From Bacteroidota bacterium (GTDB taxonomy: Bacteria; Bacteroidota; Bacteroidia; CAIKAF01), in NCBI GenBank assembly GCA_016866335.1, contig VGMT01000002.1:62001-126000 (forward strand): a stretch of DNA of 64,000 nucleotides, in the 5' to 3' direction. Positions 8,051-17,223 of the stretch are shown in pieces (the stretch's first letter is position 1; each line of letters opens with the position of its first letter). The notes below the pieces were generated by a model. The model saw only the letters and a list, made by a program, of their open reading frames with translations. It did not search any database and had not been told where the DNA came from. A program made the position numbers and the translations under genes.

Positions 8051-10027
8051 ATGGAATCAATCGAAACCAACACAAACGAAAGAAAGGTTGACAGAGTTAA
8101 ATGGCTGGCATACATTATTATTGGGCTTTCCACCCTATTAAGATTGTTTTATGCATCCTCCATTTCTTTTAGTCCAGAAGAGGTTTTCTCTATCTTTCAG
8201 TTCTCAGATCACGGCTTTTCTGGGTTTTTGGACCACCTGACCGAACGAGGTGAAAATCACCCTGTTCTGCCTCAGGTTTTGTTTGGAATATGGTATCAAA
8301 TTATGCCAGCCCATGAGTTTTTTGTTCGCCTTCCCTATGTTCTTTTGGGCTCTATGGGTATGTGGTGGGCCTATTTGCTTTTTTCAGGTTGGTTCGGACG
8401 GAAAATTGCGGTTATGGTTTTGACCTTGATGGGCTTTGCTGCTATGAATATGGTTTTTGGTATTTATGCTCGGCCTTTCGTTCTAGGTATGGCATTGGTT
8501 ATGTTTGCGGCCTGGCGTTGGGACCGTGTTATAAATCGAACAGGCCAAATTCCCCTTAAAAAAGGGTTGTTTTTGGGTTTTGCTTGGTTGATTGCCGCCC
8601 ATTCCCATTATGGAGCCCTTATGGTGGTGGGGATTATGGTGGTAACTTCTTTGCTTTTTATCACACCTAAAAACATGCATGCCCTTGGTGCCGCCGCACT
8701 TATTTTAGCCTTAGGGCTCGCTCCCTTTTATGGAATTGGGCGCCACCATTTTACCATGGCCACCATTGGCCCCCATGGTTTGCCTGTGCCTGACCCCCAA
8801 TTCCGCTGGATTATTGAATGGATTTTGTATCTGGTAAATCACTCTTGGTTTGTCTTTTTAACCCTACTAGGCCTTATGGTGTATGCACGACCTAAAGCGT
8901 ACGAAAAGAAAGCCAATTGGCGGGCTTATCGGTACCATATGGTTCTAGGTAAAACCCAAATAATTTGGCTTTCAGCGGCCTTGGGTTTTTTGCCATTTAT
9001 AGGTTTGCTTTTTTATTCCTTCGTCCAAAAGCCGGTATTTCATACCTCTTTGATTTTGCCCACCTTCCCATTTATGGCAGCCTTCATTTTCCAATGGGCT
9101 TATCCCTTTTTTAGAAAAATGCCCACCTATTTAATGGGGGCTTTTTCGGTGGTGGTTTTATTTACCTCGTTTACTGAAAAAGAGGCGTTTAACATTATGC
9201 CCTTTACCCATTTCAAGCAAGCCATCTCTGATATTGAAGACCAAATTGAAAAAACGCCAAAAACAGCGGTATTGATGGTTAGCCCTAATCCCGAAGTTTT
9301 AAGGTATTTCATCGATGAGGACAGCCCAATAAAACGGTTGGGTCGGATTTTTCACCCCGACAGCCTTGACCACAACCTTTCCGATTGGATGACCAACACC
9401 AAACAACAAGGTCAAATTGGTTTGGTTTATGCCTGGTTTGACGAAGAGCCAGCCGTTCAAGTGCCTTCCCAAATTCGAGCATTCTACCCCAACTATGAAA
9501 CCCGCAAGCGTGGTAGCCAGCAAGCACAGCATTACTTTTCAACCCTTCCTGTCAAATCTACCATTCTGCGCGATTTAGATACCCTCCTTTCCTACCAACG
9601 ACTTTACAAATCCGCCCCCATTGATTCCATGCTTTCTCAACCCTCTATTTACATGGACGCAGGTCCGCTTCGCGACGACTTGAATCCCTGGACAGAGGTT
9701 GTTGGCAAGGTCGTTTTGCAAAATTTAGATAGCATCCCCGCCAACATTCAAATTCATGTGGAGGTTCTCTCTGATTATGGGGCCAATTGGGAAAATATCT
9801 TGACAGCCGAACTTCCTGCCCTAACCACCCAATCTTTTTACGTCGGACGAAAGCTTAGAACCGAGATTTCATATAAAAAGGAACCTATTTTCCGTTTGAA
9901 AACCAATCCTATCGCTTCAAATGGACAAGCAGGGAAAGTTCTGGTATTGGAAAATTACATTTCTGTTGTTGTCGGCGACGAAAAGAATTTCCCTAAAATG
10001 CTGTATCCCGGTCATCAAAAACGATAA
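8051..10027 (+). CDS. GT-C type glycosyltransferase (GT39/ArnT-like), multipass membrane protein
   Basis: A 658-residue integral membrane protein with about ten hydrophobic helices in the first 390 residues and a soluble, probably periplasmic C-terminal part (about 400-658). The first loop contains acidic residues and GENHPVLP, the equivalent of the ExxHPP-type motif of dolichyl-phosphomannose and undecaprenyl-sugar dependent transferases, and ARPFVLGMA corresponds to the R-rich motif after the fourth helix. Such enzymes transfer sugars from lipid carriers to envelope glycans or proteins. Acceptor and donor are unknown. It precedes porZ by 7 nt and may be co-transcribed with porZ-recO. A second gene of the same class is at 33361. 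Confidence 0.8.
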   Translation: MESIETNTNERKVDRVKWLAYIIIGLSTLLRLFYASSISFSPEEVFSIFQFSDHGFSGFLDHLTERGENHPVLPQVLFGIWYQIMPAHEFFVRLPYVLLGSMGMWWAYLLFSGWFGRKIAVMVLTLMGFAAMNMVFGIYARPFVLGMALVMFAAWRWDRVINRTGQIPLKKGLFLGFAWLIAAHSHYGALMVVGIMVVTSLLFITPKNMHALGAAALILALGLAPFYGIGRHHFTMATIGPHGLPVPDPQFRWIIEWILYLVNHSWFVFLTLLGLMVYARPKAYEKKANWRAYRYHMVLGKTQIIWLSAALGFLPFIGLLFYSFVQKPVFHTSLILPTFPFMAAFIFQWAYPFFRKMPTYLMGAFSVVVLFTSFTEKEAFNIMPFTHFKQAISDIEDQIEKTPKTAVLMVSPNPEVLRYFIDEDSPIKRLGRIFHPDSLDHNLSDWMTNTKQQGQIGLVYAWFDEEPAVQVPSQIRAFYPNYETRKRGSQQAQHYFSTLPVKSTILRDLDTLLSYQRLYKSAPIDSMLSQPSIYMDAGPLRDDLNPWTEVVGKVVLQNLDSIPANIQIHVEVLSDYGANWENILTAELPALTTQSFYVGRKLRTEISYKKEPIFRLKTNPIASNGQAGKVLVLENYISVVVGDEKNFPKMLYPGHQKR

Positions 10028-10034
10028 TTTAACC

Positions 10035-12302
10035 ATGCTTATACCCCCCCGCCTTGCCCTTCTCTTTTGGGGGCTCCTGCTGCATTGCTCAGCTTTGTTC
10101 GCCCAAGGAAAGCCTGAATCTTGGCGGGTTCATTTGCCCTTCTTTCGTTGCTCCCATATAGATTTTCAACAGGGAAAACTCTTGCTAGCATCCGACCAAG
10201 GCGCTTGGAGTTACGAACTGCAAACCATCGAACGCCTGCCGTTTTCAAAGGCTGAAGGATATAGCGCGGTCGAAAGTTCTGTCGTTCGTGCCCATCCCAC
10301 AAAACCCTGGGCAATTATTACTTACCGAAGTGGGCATGTTGATTTGCAAAAAAATGGCCGAATAGTTCCCCTAAATGCTCTGCTGAATTCAGGAATAAAC
10401 GATTCCAAGTTTATTCGATCGGCAGAATGGTTTGGCGATACGGTCCTTTTGGCTGCCGATTTCGGAGTCGTTATTGTGGATGCCCATCAAGAGGTTTTTC
10501 GGAATTCTGCCATTCTGAAAAATAGCCCCCAATTTACCACCGAAACCTGCCAATACGCTACCATTTTTAACAACCGATTTTGGTTCGCTCTTTCAACTGG
10601 CCTGTATAGCCTGCCTTTGAACGGAAACATTAAAGACCTTACAGCATGGACTTTACACAACGATGCTGGACCTGGTTTCTACTCTAAATTAACCGCTTTC
10701 AACGGAAAAATCTATGCCATTAAAGGCCAATCGGGCGATAGCCTTTTTGCAATTGATCCCGGACAGTCCCTTCAAGTTTTACAGTTTCCTGATTTACCCA
10801 ATTTCAATGGCATTCGAACCCTAGGTAATCGACTCTATATTTTATCCGATACCGTCGCTTTGGCTCTAGATGCCCAGCTTAATCCAGTATGGAACTTCCA
10901 TTCGCCCTATGGTTTCTTTAACGATATTGTGCAAGATAGCGCCGGAAACCATTACCTTGCCACATCTCGAAATGGCTTGTTGTTTGCGGCTACCAACCAA
11001 ACAGCCTTTGGCCCGCCTGGACCTGAAACCCGAAATGCATACGACATCAAAGTTCTGCAAAATGGGGATGTTTGGGTTGCTACAGGAGGACGCACACCCC
11101 TTTGGGGGGCCATCTTTAGAAGAGACCAATTGTTTTACAAAAGCCAAGGGTTTTGGAGGGTTCTTAGGGAGCCAGAGGCCGGATATCCACTCGGTCATGC
11201 TGACCTGCTTGCCATTGCCCCTGATCCCGATGACCCAAAGCATTTGTTTGTCGCTGCTGGAATTACAGGTCTGTATGAAATAAACAATTACTCCTACACT
11301 TCCATTGTCCAAGGCCCTCCCATTCCTATGGGGCTTAACCGGCCAGGCCTAGGAGGAATTGCCTTTGACCGCCAAAAAAATCTCTGGGTTTCTCCCACAT
11401 ATAGTCCATTTGGATTACTTTGTTTAAAAACCGACAACACAACCACCCAGGTGGATTTCCCCAATTTTACATCGACAACCGTTCCTACCGGCGATGTTGT
11501 GGTTGATGATTTTGGCCATGTTTGGCTTGCCGTTTGGAGTAGAGGCCTTGCCGTTTACAATCCAAGTACAAGCCAAAAACAATACCTAACAGCCACCTTC
11601 AACAGTGGCGACCTTCCAAATCTGCACATCCGGACCTTGGCAAAAGACAAGAATGGTGAAATTTGGGTGGGAACAGACGATGGAATCCGGGTGTTTTCCC
11701 CAGGTTTGCTCTTCTCAGGCAATCCCGTAAATGGTCAAAAAATAGTCCTGAAATCCGACGATGGCAACAACGAATTGCTTCTAGCCCAAACCATTGTGAA
11801 CGACATTCAGGTTGATGGCGGAAATCGAAAATGGATTGCTACCCAAGGCGCCGGAGTTCTTTTGGTAAGTCCAGATGGCCGCAACATTGTTCGCGGGTTT
11901 AATGCTTCCAATAGCCCTTTGTTGTCCGATAATGTTCAATGCATCGGAATTGACCCCGTCTCGGGCGAGGTCTATTTTGGAACCGAACTTGGTATTATTT
12001 CTTATCAAGGAAACGCCACAGAAGCCGACGATGGATTCGGGCAGGTTCTCGCTTTTCCTAATCCCATTAAACCCAACTACGATGGGCCAATAACCATCAA
12101 TGGCCTTGCTCGCAATGCCAACCTGAAAATTACCGATGTGGCAGGTAATTTAGTGTACGAACTTCAAGCCGCTGGAGGTACTGCCACTTGGAATGGCAAA
12201 CGTTTTGACGGGCGTCGACCGCAAACTGGGGTTTACTTGGTTTGGGCAACCAACGACCAGGGCTCTGAATCTATGGTTACAAAATTGATTTTTATCAACT
12301 AG
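10035..12302 (+). CDS. porZ: PorZ, T9SS outer-membrane surface component
   Basis: PorZ is part of the T9SS attachment complex, delivering anionic LPS for cargo anchoring in Porphyromonas. I choose ATG 10035, giving 755 residues with a clear signal peptide (LLFWGLLLHCSALFAQ); the 9921 start of the ORF track overlaps the upstream gene. The body is two seven-bladed beta-propellers of the two-component-regulator type (repeats such as GEIWVGTDDGIRVFSP and KWIATQGAGVLLVSP), followed from about residue 675 by a CTD-like domain with FPNPIKPNYDGPITI and a closing VTKLIFIN. The start of the mature protein (SWRVHLPFFRCSHID) matches the family's typical W-x-h-x-SY opening. The adjacency to recO is common in Bacteroidota. 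Confidence 0.85.
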   Translation: MLIPPRLALLFWGLLLHCSALFAQGKPESWRVHLPFFRCSHIDFQQGKLLLASDQGAWSYELQTIERLPFSKAEGYSAVESSVVRAHPTKPWAIITYRSGHVDLQKNGRIVPLNALLNSGINDSKFIRSAEWFGDTVLLAADFGVVIVDAHQEVFRNSAILKNSPQFTTETCQYATIFNNRFWFALSTGLYSLPLNGNIKDLTAWTLHNDAGPGFYSKLTAFNGKIYAIKGQSGDSLFAIDPGQSLQVLQFPDLPNFNGIRTLGNRLYILSDTVALALDAQLNPVWNFHSPYGFFNDIVQDSAGNHYLATSRNGLLFAATNQTAFGPPGPETRNAYDIKVLQNGDVWVATGGRTPLWGAIFRRDQLFYKSQGFWRVLREPEAGYPLGHADLLAIAPDPDDPKHLFVAAGITGLYEINNYSYTSIVQGPPIPMGLNRPGLGGIAFDRQKNLWVSPTYSPFGLLCLKTDNTTTQVDFPNFTSTTVPTGDVVVDDFGHVWLAVWSRGLAVYNPSTSQKQYLTATFNSGDLPNLHIRTLAKDKNGEIWVGTDDGIRVFSPGLLFSGNPVNGQKIVLKSDDGNNELLLAQTIVNDIQVDGGNRKWIATQGAGVLLVSPDGRNIVRGFNASNSPLLSDNVQCIGIDPVSGEVYFGTELGIISYQGNATEADDGFGQVLAFPNPIKPNYDGPITINGLARNANLKITDVAGNLVYELQAAGGTATWNGKRFDGRRPQTGVYLVWATNDQGSESMVTKLIFIN

Positions 12303-12305
12303 GGA

Positions 12306-13019
12306 ATGCCTCGGCAACTTGAATGCTTGCTTTTAAAAACCATACGGTTTGGTGAGCAGGGATACATCTTAAAATTGCTTACCGCGGAGGGAGAACAGCT
12401 GGATGCAGTTTTGACAATTTCTTCAAAGTCAAAATCGGCAAAACGCGCCTTTTTGCACCCTCTCTCAGCGCTTAATTTGGTGTTGAGCGATAAGAAATCC
12501 AATGGACTTCCCTATGCTTCCCAGTTTTCTTTTCAAATGGGCAGGTCTTTGATTCAAGCCGGCCCTCCTCAGCTGGCTTTGGCTCTGTTTTTTTCTGAGG
12601 TCTTTTTTAGAATTACCCAATGGCAAAAGGGCGACAGCGCTTTGTATAATCTGGCGATGGAATACTTGGAAAGAATGCTAAAACCCGAAAATTCAGCCTG
12701 TCTTCCATTACAGTTTTTATTGAAAATCATCGATTGGTCCGGGTTTTTACCTGAACCCCCACAAAAATCTACGCCCAATTTGGTCTTCGGGCTTCAATCT
12801 GCCACCTTTTCCCCTGAACCGGGTTCAGGTTTAGAACCCGTTTTTTCTCCTCTACTTACTCAAATTTGGATTAATCTCCTCGTAAATAAAGCCGTCCCCG
12901 AATCAGCCACTCAGCGCCGCGAATTGCTTGATGCCATGGTGCGCTTCTTAGAATGGCATTTCGACCGGCACGGGAGCATCCAAAGCCATCGGATTTTTGC
13001 TGAAATGAATCAATCATAA
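12306..13019 (+). CDS. recO: DNA repair protein RecO
   Basis: RecO helps load RecA on gapped DNA together with RecR. The 237-residue product has the N-terminal OB-fold (LECLLLKTIRFGEQGYILKLLTAEG) expected of RecO in Bacteroidota, followed by a helical domain. The zinc-binding cysteine cluster of the E. coli-type C-terminal domain is not visible, which is normal in many Bacteroidota. It starts 4 nt after porZ and ends at a strong hairpin terminator. A partner, recR, is in the same window at 18116. Confidence 0.85.
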   Translation: MPRQLECLLLKTIRFGEQGYILKLLTAEGEQLDAVLTISSKSKSAKRAFLHPLSALNLVLSDKKSNGLPYASQFSFQMGRSLIQAGPPQLALALFFSEVFFRITQWQKGDSALYNLAMEYLERMLKPENSACLPLQFLLKIIDWSGFLPEPPQKSTPNLVFGLQSATFSPEPGSGLEPVFSPLLTQIWINLLVNKAVPESATQRRELLDAMVRFLEWHFDRHGSIQSHRIFAEMNQS

Positions 13020-13021
13020 AA

Positions 13022-13051
13022 AAAGAGAGCCGGTTTTCCAGCTCTCTTTTT
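13022..13051. terminator. bidirectional Rho-independent terminator
   Basis: A stem GAGAGC/GCTCTC around the loop CGGTTTTCCA, with an A-run on the left and a T-run on the right, so it can stop both recO and the convergent minus-strand T9SS cargo gene. Confidence 0.85.
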
Positions 13052-13069
13052 CAAATGGGAAGTTTCTTT

Positions 13070-14185
13070 TTACTGAATTACAAACCGGCCACGGGCAACC
13101 GCCTGCCCTTGTTCAAGGACTGTAAATAGGTAAATCCCTGAACCAAGGTTCGATGCGTCAATTTGATCGGTTCCAACTCGTTTAATGGTATGACGACGTC
13201 CACTCAAATCGGTGATGCTAATTTGAGCCGAAGACTTCAACCCTTGAATGCTGATTAGCCCTTTTGAAGCTGGATTAGGAAATACCGACATTTCAGGGGT
13301 AGAAACGGGTGCTACCGACAATTGGCTGGCATCACTCTTAAACCTAACATTGTCGGGATTGCCCTGGGCATCTAAACGCAACGCTACTACTCCAAATTTT
13401 TCTCCATTTGCATACCAAGTGTAAACCGTCGTAGTGGAGGTTATAACATTCCCAGGAAGACCTGCCAATTGAGCCAATGTCTGGGGCATTAAATTCCATC
13501 CCGCTGGCATATTAATGCCCAACAACAAACAATTTATTGGATTGGGATTGTATAGAAAAATGGAATCGGTGGTGGTTTCATCAGACTTTGCACGCAAGGT
13601 TTGAACCGTGTCCGTAGGCAGGTAAGTAGTCCCTGAGGCATCGAATACGGTGTTTAAGGTCGATCGACGATTGATTCGGGTTGAATCAAAGGTCAATTGG
13701 CAACCAAGTACGTTGGTGTCAAGCCCCAAAAATATGGCAGTTTTAAATGAAGAACTGCTGCTAACCTGATCATTCAATTGAGAGGGGAACGGCAACAAAA
13801 TTTGTTCAGGTTGGTACACGGCTAGGGTGGGAACCCCATTAATGTCTGTACCCAAGGCAACCGTATTCAAAGATGCTGAACCTTTATTCAAGAAAAAGTA
13901 CCCATCGTTTGATTCTGTTACCAAATTGCAATTTGTTAACCCTTGAGCTGCTGGAACCGTCGAGGGGTCTAAAAAGAACAATGTATCTAAACTAACCGTG
14001 TTTAAACCTGTGAAATTCCAGGTTTGTCCAGCTCCAGCTGGGCCAGGTATAATCCCTGGGCTGGTATCTACTCCTAAAATAAATTGATCCCCAACACCGC
14101 CAAAATCAGCCGATGTTATGGTTACTTGAGAACTGAGGCTTAGTGCACTTAGGCAGAACAAAAAACCGGCATAAAAATTTTTCAT
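13070..14185 (-). CDS. secreted protein with T9SS type A sorting domain
   Basis: A 371-residue secreted protein. The signal peptide covers about residues 1-19 (LSALSLSSQ). The central 280 residues are rich in Thr, Asn and Gly, with no domain I can name. The C-terminal ~75 residues form a Por secretion domain: MSVFPNPASKG, ISITDLSGRR, then SGIYLFTVLEQGQAVARGRFVIQ, the pattern recognised by the T9SS. It therefore is exported to the cell surface or medium. It stands alone, with a bidirectional terminator downstream and a TAAATTTG box 25 nt upstream. Confidence 0.88.
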   Translation of the reverse strand: MKNFYAGFLFCLSALSLSSQVTITSADFGGVGDQFILGVDTSPGIIPGPAGAGQTWNFTGLNTVSLDTLFFLDPSTVPAAQGLTNCNLVTESNDGYFFLNKGSASLNTVALGTDINGVPTLAVYQPEQILLPFPSQLNDQVSSSSSFKTAIFLGLDTNVLGCQLTFDSTRINRRSTLNTVFDASGTTYLPTDTVQTLRAKSDETTTDSIFLYNPNPINCLLLGINMPAGWNLMPQTLAQLAGLPGNVITSTTTVYTWYANGEKFGVVALRLDAQGNPDNVRFKSDASQLSVAPVSTPEMSVFPNPASKGLISIQGLKSSAQISITDLSGRRHTIKRVGTDQIDASNLGSGIYLFTVLEQGQAVARGRFVIQ

Positions 14186-14210
14186 ATAGGGTGTTTTTTT
14201 AAAATAAAAA

Positions 14211-14218
14211 CAAATTTA
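14211..14218 (-). promoter_or_regulatory. TANNTTTG box of the T9SS cargo gene at 13070
   Basis: TAAATTTG on the minus strand, 25 nt upstream of the ATG. Confidence 0.45.
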
Positions 14219-14288
14219 ATGCCAAAAACCGAATTTTTACCAAAGAGTGGATTTTTTCACAATGTATCTTTGTTTTCATTGGGATGTT

Positions 14289-14296
14289 TACCTTTG
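14289..14296 (+). promoter_or_regulatory. TANNTTTG box of the small membrane protein gene
   Basis: TACCTTTG, 16 nt upstream of the ATG at 14313. Confidence 0.5.
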
Positions 14297-14312
14297 TTCA
14301 AATCTTTGAATT

Positions 14313-14498
14313 ATGGATTGGTTGTTTATTCCTCTAGGAAATGGTATCAAATGGTCTTTTCAGTTTTTGGAAATGGCTAGCATGAAGTACAATTTGGTCA
14401 TGATTGCCGCCGGAACAGGCCTTACTGTTTATTGGGTCATGCAAATGTTGAAGAACAAACAATCTGAAGACAAGGGCGTTTTTCGCCCCAAGAAGTAA
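14313..14498 (+). CDS. small single-helix membrane protein
   Basis: A 61-residue protein with one strong transmembrane helix (about residues 29-45, YNLVMIAAGTGLTVYWVM) and a Lys-rich C-terminus (KNKQSEDKGVFRPKK), which suggests an N-out or tail-in inner-membrane topology. It resembles the short DUF6341-type proteins of flavobacteria, which share a helix followed by VYW and a short charged tail, but this is from memory and unverified. Its own TACCTTTG box and in-frame stop just before lepA's end support a real gene. Function unknown. Confidence 0.65.
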   Translation: MDWLFIPLGNGIKWSFQFLEMASMKYNLVMIAAGTGLTVYWVMQMLKNKQSEDKGVFRPKK

Positions 14499-14509
14499 GC
14501 TTACGAACG

Positions 14510-16300
14510 TTAATCGTTCAACTTCAACACGGCCAAAAACGCCTGTTGGGGAATCTCCACACTGCCTACTTGACGCATCTTCTTCTTACCCTCTTTCTGT
14601 TTTTCAAGCAGTTTTCTCTTCCTGCTTATGTCGCCTCCGTAGCACTTCGCCGTAACATCTTTTCTCAGGGCTTTCACCGTTTCTCTAGCAATAACCTTGG
14701 CTCCAATTGCCGCTTGAATGGCTATTTCAAACTGCTGCCTTGGCAACAATTCCTTTAACTTTAAACACAGTTTCTTACCCAAATCAAACGCATTGTCTCG
14801 GTGGATTAGGCTAGATAAGGCATCAACCTGTTCTCCGTTCAACATAATGTCCATTTTTACCAGTACCGAGGTACGGTAGTCGCTTGGATGGTAGTCAAAA
14901 CTGGCATATCCCTTTGAAATGGTTTTGAGCCGATCATAAAAATCGAATACAATTTCCCCCAAAGGCAATTCAAAACTCAGCTCCACCCTGTCTTGGGTTA
15001 AGTACACCTGATTTTTTAAAATGCCCCGTTTCTCCATGCACAAGGTCATAACAGGACCTGTAAATTCCGATTTGGTAATAATTTGAGCCTTGATATAAGG
15101 CTCTTCCACATATTCCAAATGGTTGGGTTCAGGTAAATCCGAAGGATTATTAACAATCAGTTTTTCGCCCTTCTTGGTAAAAGCATTGTACGACACGTTG
15201 GGAACAGTGGTAATTACATTCATGTCGAATTCCCTTTCAAGACGTTCTTGAATGATTTCCATATGCAGCATGCCCAAAAATCCACACCGAAATCCAAAAC
15301 CCAAAGCGGCCGATGACTCAGGCTCAAAAGTTAAACTGCTGTCGTTCAATTGAAGCTTGGCCATCGCTTCCCGTAATTCCTCATAATCTTCCGTATCTAC
15401 AGGATAAATGCCTGCAAATACCATGGGTTTAACGTTTTCAAATCCATGAATCATATCCAAGCAGGGATTGGCTACATGCGTAATGGTGTCTCCTACCTTT
15501 ACCTCTTTCGCCGTCTTTATGCCCGAAACAATATAACCTACATCGCCAGCCAAAACTTGATTTCTGGGCGACAAATCCAATTTCAAAACACCAACCTCAT
15601 CGGCAATGTATTCTTTTTCAGTGGCCATAAATTTCACCCGATCCCCCTTCCTTAAACTTCCATTCATTACCCGGAAATAGGCAATAATTCCCCGAAATGG
15701 ATTAAAAACCGAATCAAATATCAAAGCCTGAAGCGGTGCCTCAGTATCCCCTTTGGGCGCCGGAATTCGTTCAATCACCGCCTCCAACACCTTGTCAACC
15801 CCCAACCCTGTTTTTCCCGATGCCGGAATAATGTCTTCCAATGAACATCCAATCAATTCCACAATTTGGTCCTTAACCTCCTCAGGCATTGCCGAGGGTA
15901 AATCCATTTTGTTCAGGATTGGAATAATTTCTAAATCGTGCTCAATGGCTAAATATAGGTTCGAAATGGTTTGAGCCTGAATTCCTTGTGTAGCATCAAC
16001 AATCAACAATGCCCCTTCACAAGCAGCAATGCTTCGGCTAACCTCGTACGAAAAATCAACGTGCCCAGGGGTGTCAATTAAATTCAGAATGTACGACTGC
16101 CCATTTAGACTGTATTCCATTTGAATAGCCTTGCTTTTAATGGTAATACCGCGCTCCCTTTCCAAGTCCATATCATCTAAGGTCTGCGCCTTCAAATCTT
16201 TACCACTTATGGTATTGGTGATTTGCAATAGGCGGTCCGCCAAAGTTGACTTTCCATGATCAATATGGGCAATAATGCAAAAATTCCTGATGTGCTTCAT
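14510..16300 (-). CDS. lepA: elongation factor 4 (LepA)
   Basis: LepA/EF4 is a ribosome-bound GTPase acting during translation. The product from ATG 16300 is 596 residues, the normal length. GTPase motifs are AHIDHGKST (residues 9-17), DTPGH and NKMD. The EF-G-like domains and the LepA-specific C-terminal domain ([21 protein letters not shown]) are present. The ORF track starts 12 codons earlier ([12 protein letters not shown]), but the family begins [12 protein letters not shown] and a TACCTTTG box lies between the two starts, so 16300 is preferred. Confidence 0.97.
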   Translation of the reverse strand: MKHIRNFCIIAHIDHGKSTLADRLLQITNTISGKDLKAQTLDDMDLERERGITIKSKAIQMEYSLNGQSYILNLIDTPGHVDFSYEVSRSIAACEGALLIVDATQGIQAQTISNLYLAIEHDLEIIPILNKMDLPSAMPEEVKDQIVELIGCSLEDIIPASGKTGLGVDKVLEAVIERIPAPKGDTEAPLQALIFDSVFNPFRGIIAYFRVMNGSLRKGDRVKFMATEKEYIADEVGVLKLDLSPRNQVLAGDVGYIVSGIKTAKEVKVGDTITHVANPCLDMIHGFENVKPMVFAGIYPVDTEDYEELREAMAKLQLNDSSLTFEPESSAALGFGFRCGFLGMLHMEIIQERLEREFDMNVITTVPNVSYNAFTKKGEKLIVNNPSDLPEPNHLEYVEEPYIKAQIITKSEFTGPVMTLCMEKRGILKNQVYLTQDRVELSFELPLGEIVFDFYDRLKTISKGYASFDYHPSDYRTSVLVKMDIMLNGEQVDALSSLIHRDNAFDLGKKLCLKLKELLPRQQFEIAIQAAIGAKVIARETVKALRKDVTAKCYGGDISRKRKLLEKQKEGKKKMRQVGSVEIPQQAFLAVLKLND

Positions 16301-16310
16301 AGCTGAAGGG

Positions 16311-16318
16311 CAAAGGTA
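16311..16318 (-). promoter_or_regulatory. TANNTTTG box of lepA, decides the start
   Basis: TACCTTTG on the minus strand, 10 nt upstream of ATG 16300. It lies inside the N-terminal extension of the longer ORF, which argues against that longer form. Confidence 0.6.
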
Positions 16319-16392
16319 AAAAAAGGGCGCAAGCACAGGCCATTCTTACGGTTTTTAGTAGAAGGATGTTTGAAATAGGTTAGAGGTTTTTT

Positions 16393-16539
16393 GGGGCGGG
16401 AAATCGGGCTTTCACCGGTGGTCCGCGGTTGCAGGCCTTGGCCCCAGCGGGGTTGCGGGGGCTCCTAAAGTCGCCTCCGCCCCACGCGGGGCCAAGGCCC
16501 GACACCCTTGCGGGCCACCTGGTTCAATCCCGCCCGCGG
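16393..16539 (+). repeat. structured rod element R2 (subtype A ends)
   Basis: Ends GGGGCGGG and TCAATCCCGCCCGC; loop GGCTCCTAAAGTCGCC. The arms GGCCTTGGCCCC and GGGGCCAAGGCC are perfectly complementary over 12 bp. It lies upstream of lepA (opposite strand) and about 110 nt before the promoter of RNA gene A, in the same orientation as that RNA. Confidence 0.85.
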
Positions 16540-16650
16540 CCTTTCAAAAAAATGAACCCTGCAAAAAAGATATTATCCTCCTAAACCCCTTCCCGATTTT
16601 GACCAAAAATCAAAAACCTAAAGAAAAAGTTAAAAAGAACAGATTTGCCC

Positions 16651-16681
16651 TTGACAAAATGCTTCGTGGTCCGTAATTTTG
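16651..16681 (+). promoter_or_regulatory. promoter of RNA gene A
   Basis: TTGACA (16651) and TAATTTTG (16674-16681) are separated by 17 nt, with an A-rich UP-like stretch upstream. The identical layout precedes the second copy at 37455-37485 on the other strand. It combines a sigma70-like -35 with the Bacteroidota -7 box. Confidence 0.8.
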
Positions 16682-16686
16682 TATTT

Positions 16687-16926
16687 CACTAGTGAAACAA
16701 AAAATAGCATTTGCTTCGCCACGTTTTTTGGGGTGGCGAAGAACACTTAGGGATTATTTTTTAGGCGTGAAGTGTGTTTTGTGGGTCAAAGGAAAGCTGA
16801 AAAGCAATTCAATGGTTCACAGGGGGTCTCAGAAAAGCCTTCTAATTTGGCAAAGGCAACTTTGCTGAAAAGGAAGGCGGGAGTTTCGGGAATGAGACGG
16901 GATGAAGTGGTAGATCATCCTTTTTT
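16687..16926 (+). ncRNA. unidentified structured RNA of about 240 nt, copy A
   Basis: A non-coding gene defined by a strong promoter, a conserved 5' start (CACTAGTGAAAC), several hairpins and a Rho-independent terminator. Stems seen: CTTCGCCAC/GTGGCGAAG (16714-16741), ACACTT/AAGTGT (16743-16775), GCT-GAAA-AGC with a GNRA loop, a closing helix GTCTCA/TGAGAC (16826-16898) that encloses GCCTTC/GAAGGC and the GNRA hairpin CAAAG-GCAA-CTTTG, then GGATGA/TCATCC followed by six T. A diverged paralog at 37210-37449 keeps the same stems with compensatory changes. The small ORF 16772-16963 over it has no family look. I do not recognise it as 6S, tmRNA, RNase P or SRP RNA. Confidence 0.8.
16900..16926 (+). 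terminator. terminator of RNA gene A
   Basis: Stem GGATGA/TCATCC with a 9-nt loop and six T. The equivalent stem in copy B is GGGTGTA/TATACCC plus five T. Confidence 0.75.
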
Positions 16927-17223
16927 GGTGAGGGTTGATAAGAGGAATGGGAGTAGCGGGTAAGAGGTTGAAAGGGGTTAGGCGAATGCCAGCACTCGTT
17001 TCTCGAATCGGTATTAGGTTGGAAGAGGCAGCGTTGCCCAAGGGAGACCATCCTGTCATTTTGACTTGGATGCGCCTCCTAAAAGTGCTTGTATTGACTT
17101 TCTATGCCCGAAGGTAGAGTTCCCTACCCTTGATATAACGCCTCAAAATTTCCCTCTTAAACCAATAAATGGGTTCAACATTACAATATTATTCCCAAGC
17201 GTAAATTTTTGCAATTTTAGGCT
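16927..17223. other. gene-free stretch after RNA gene A
   Basis: About 300 nt without a convincing ORF; the called 16935-17117 ORF has no family look. It contains a small GGTAG/CTACC hairpin near 17113 and A/T-rich sequence just before elbB. Nothing else recognised. Confidence 0.4.

Noticed and set aside
16772-16963. ORFs inside the RNA genes (also 36981-37379, 37093-37308)
   Set aside because: The two copies differ by indels and compensatory changes in stems that are not codon-preserving, so a structured RNA explains them better.
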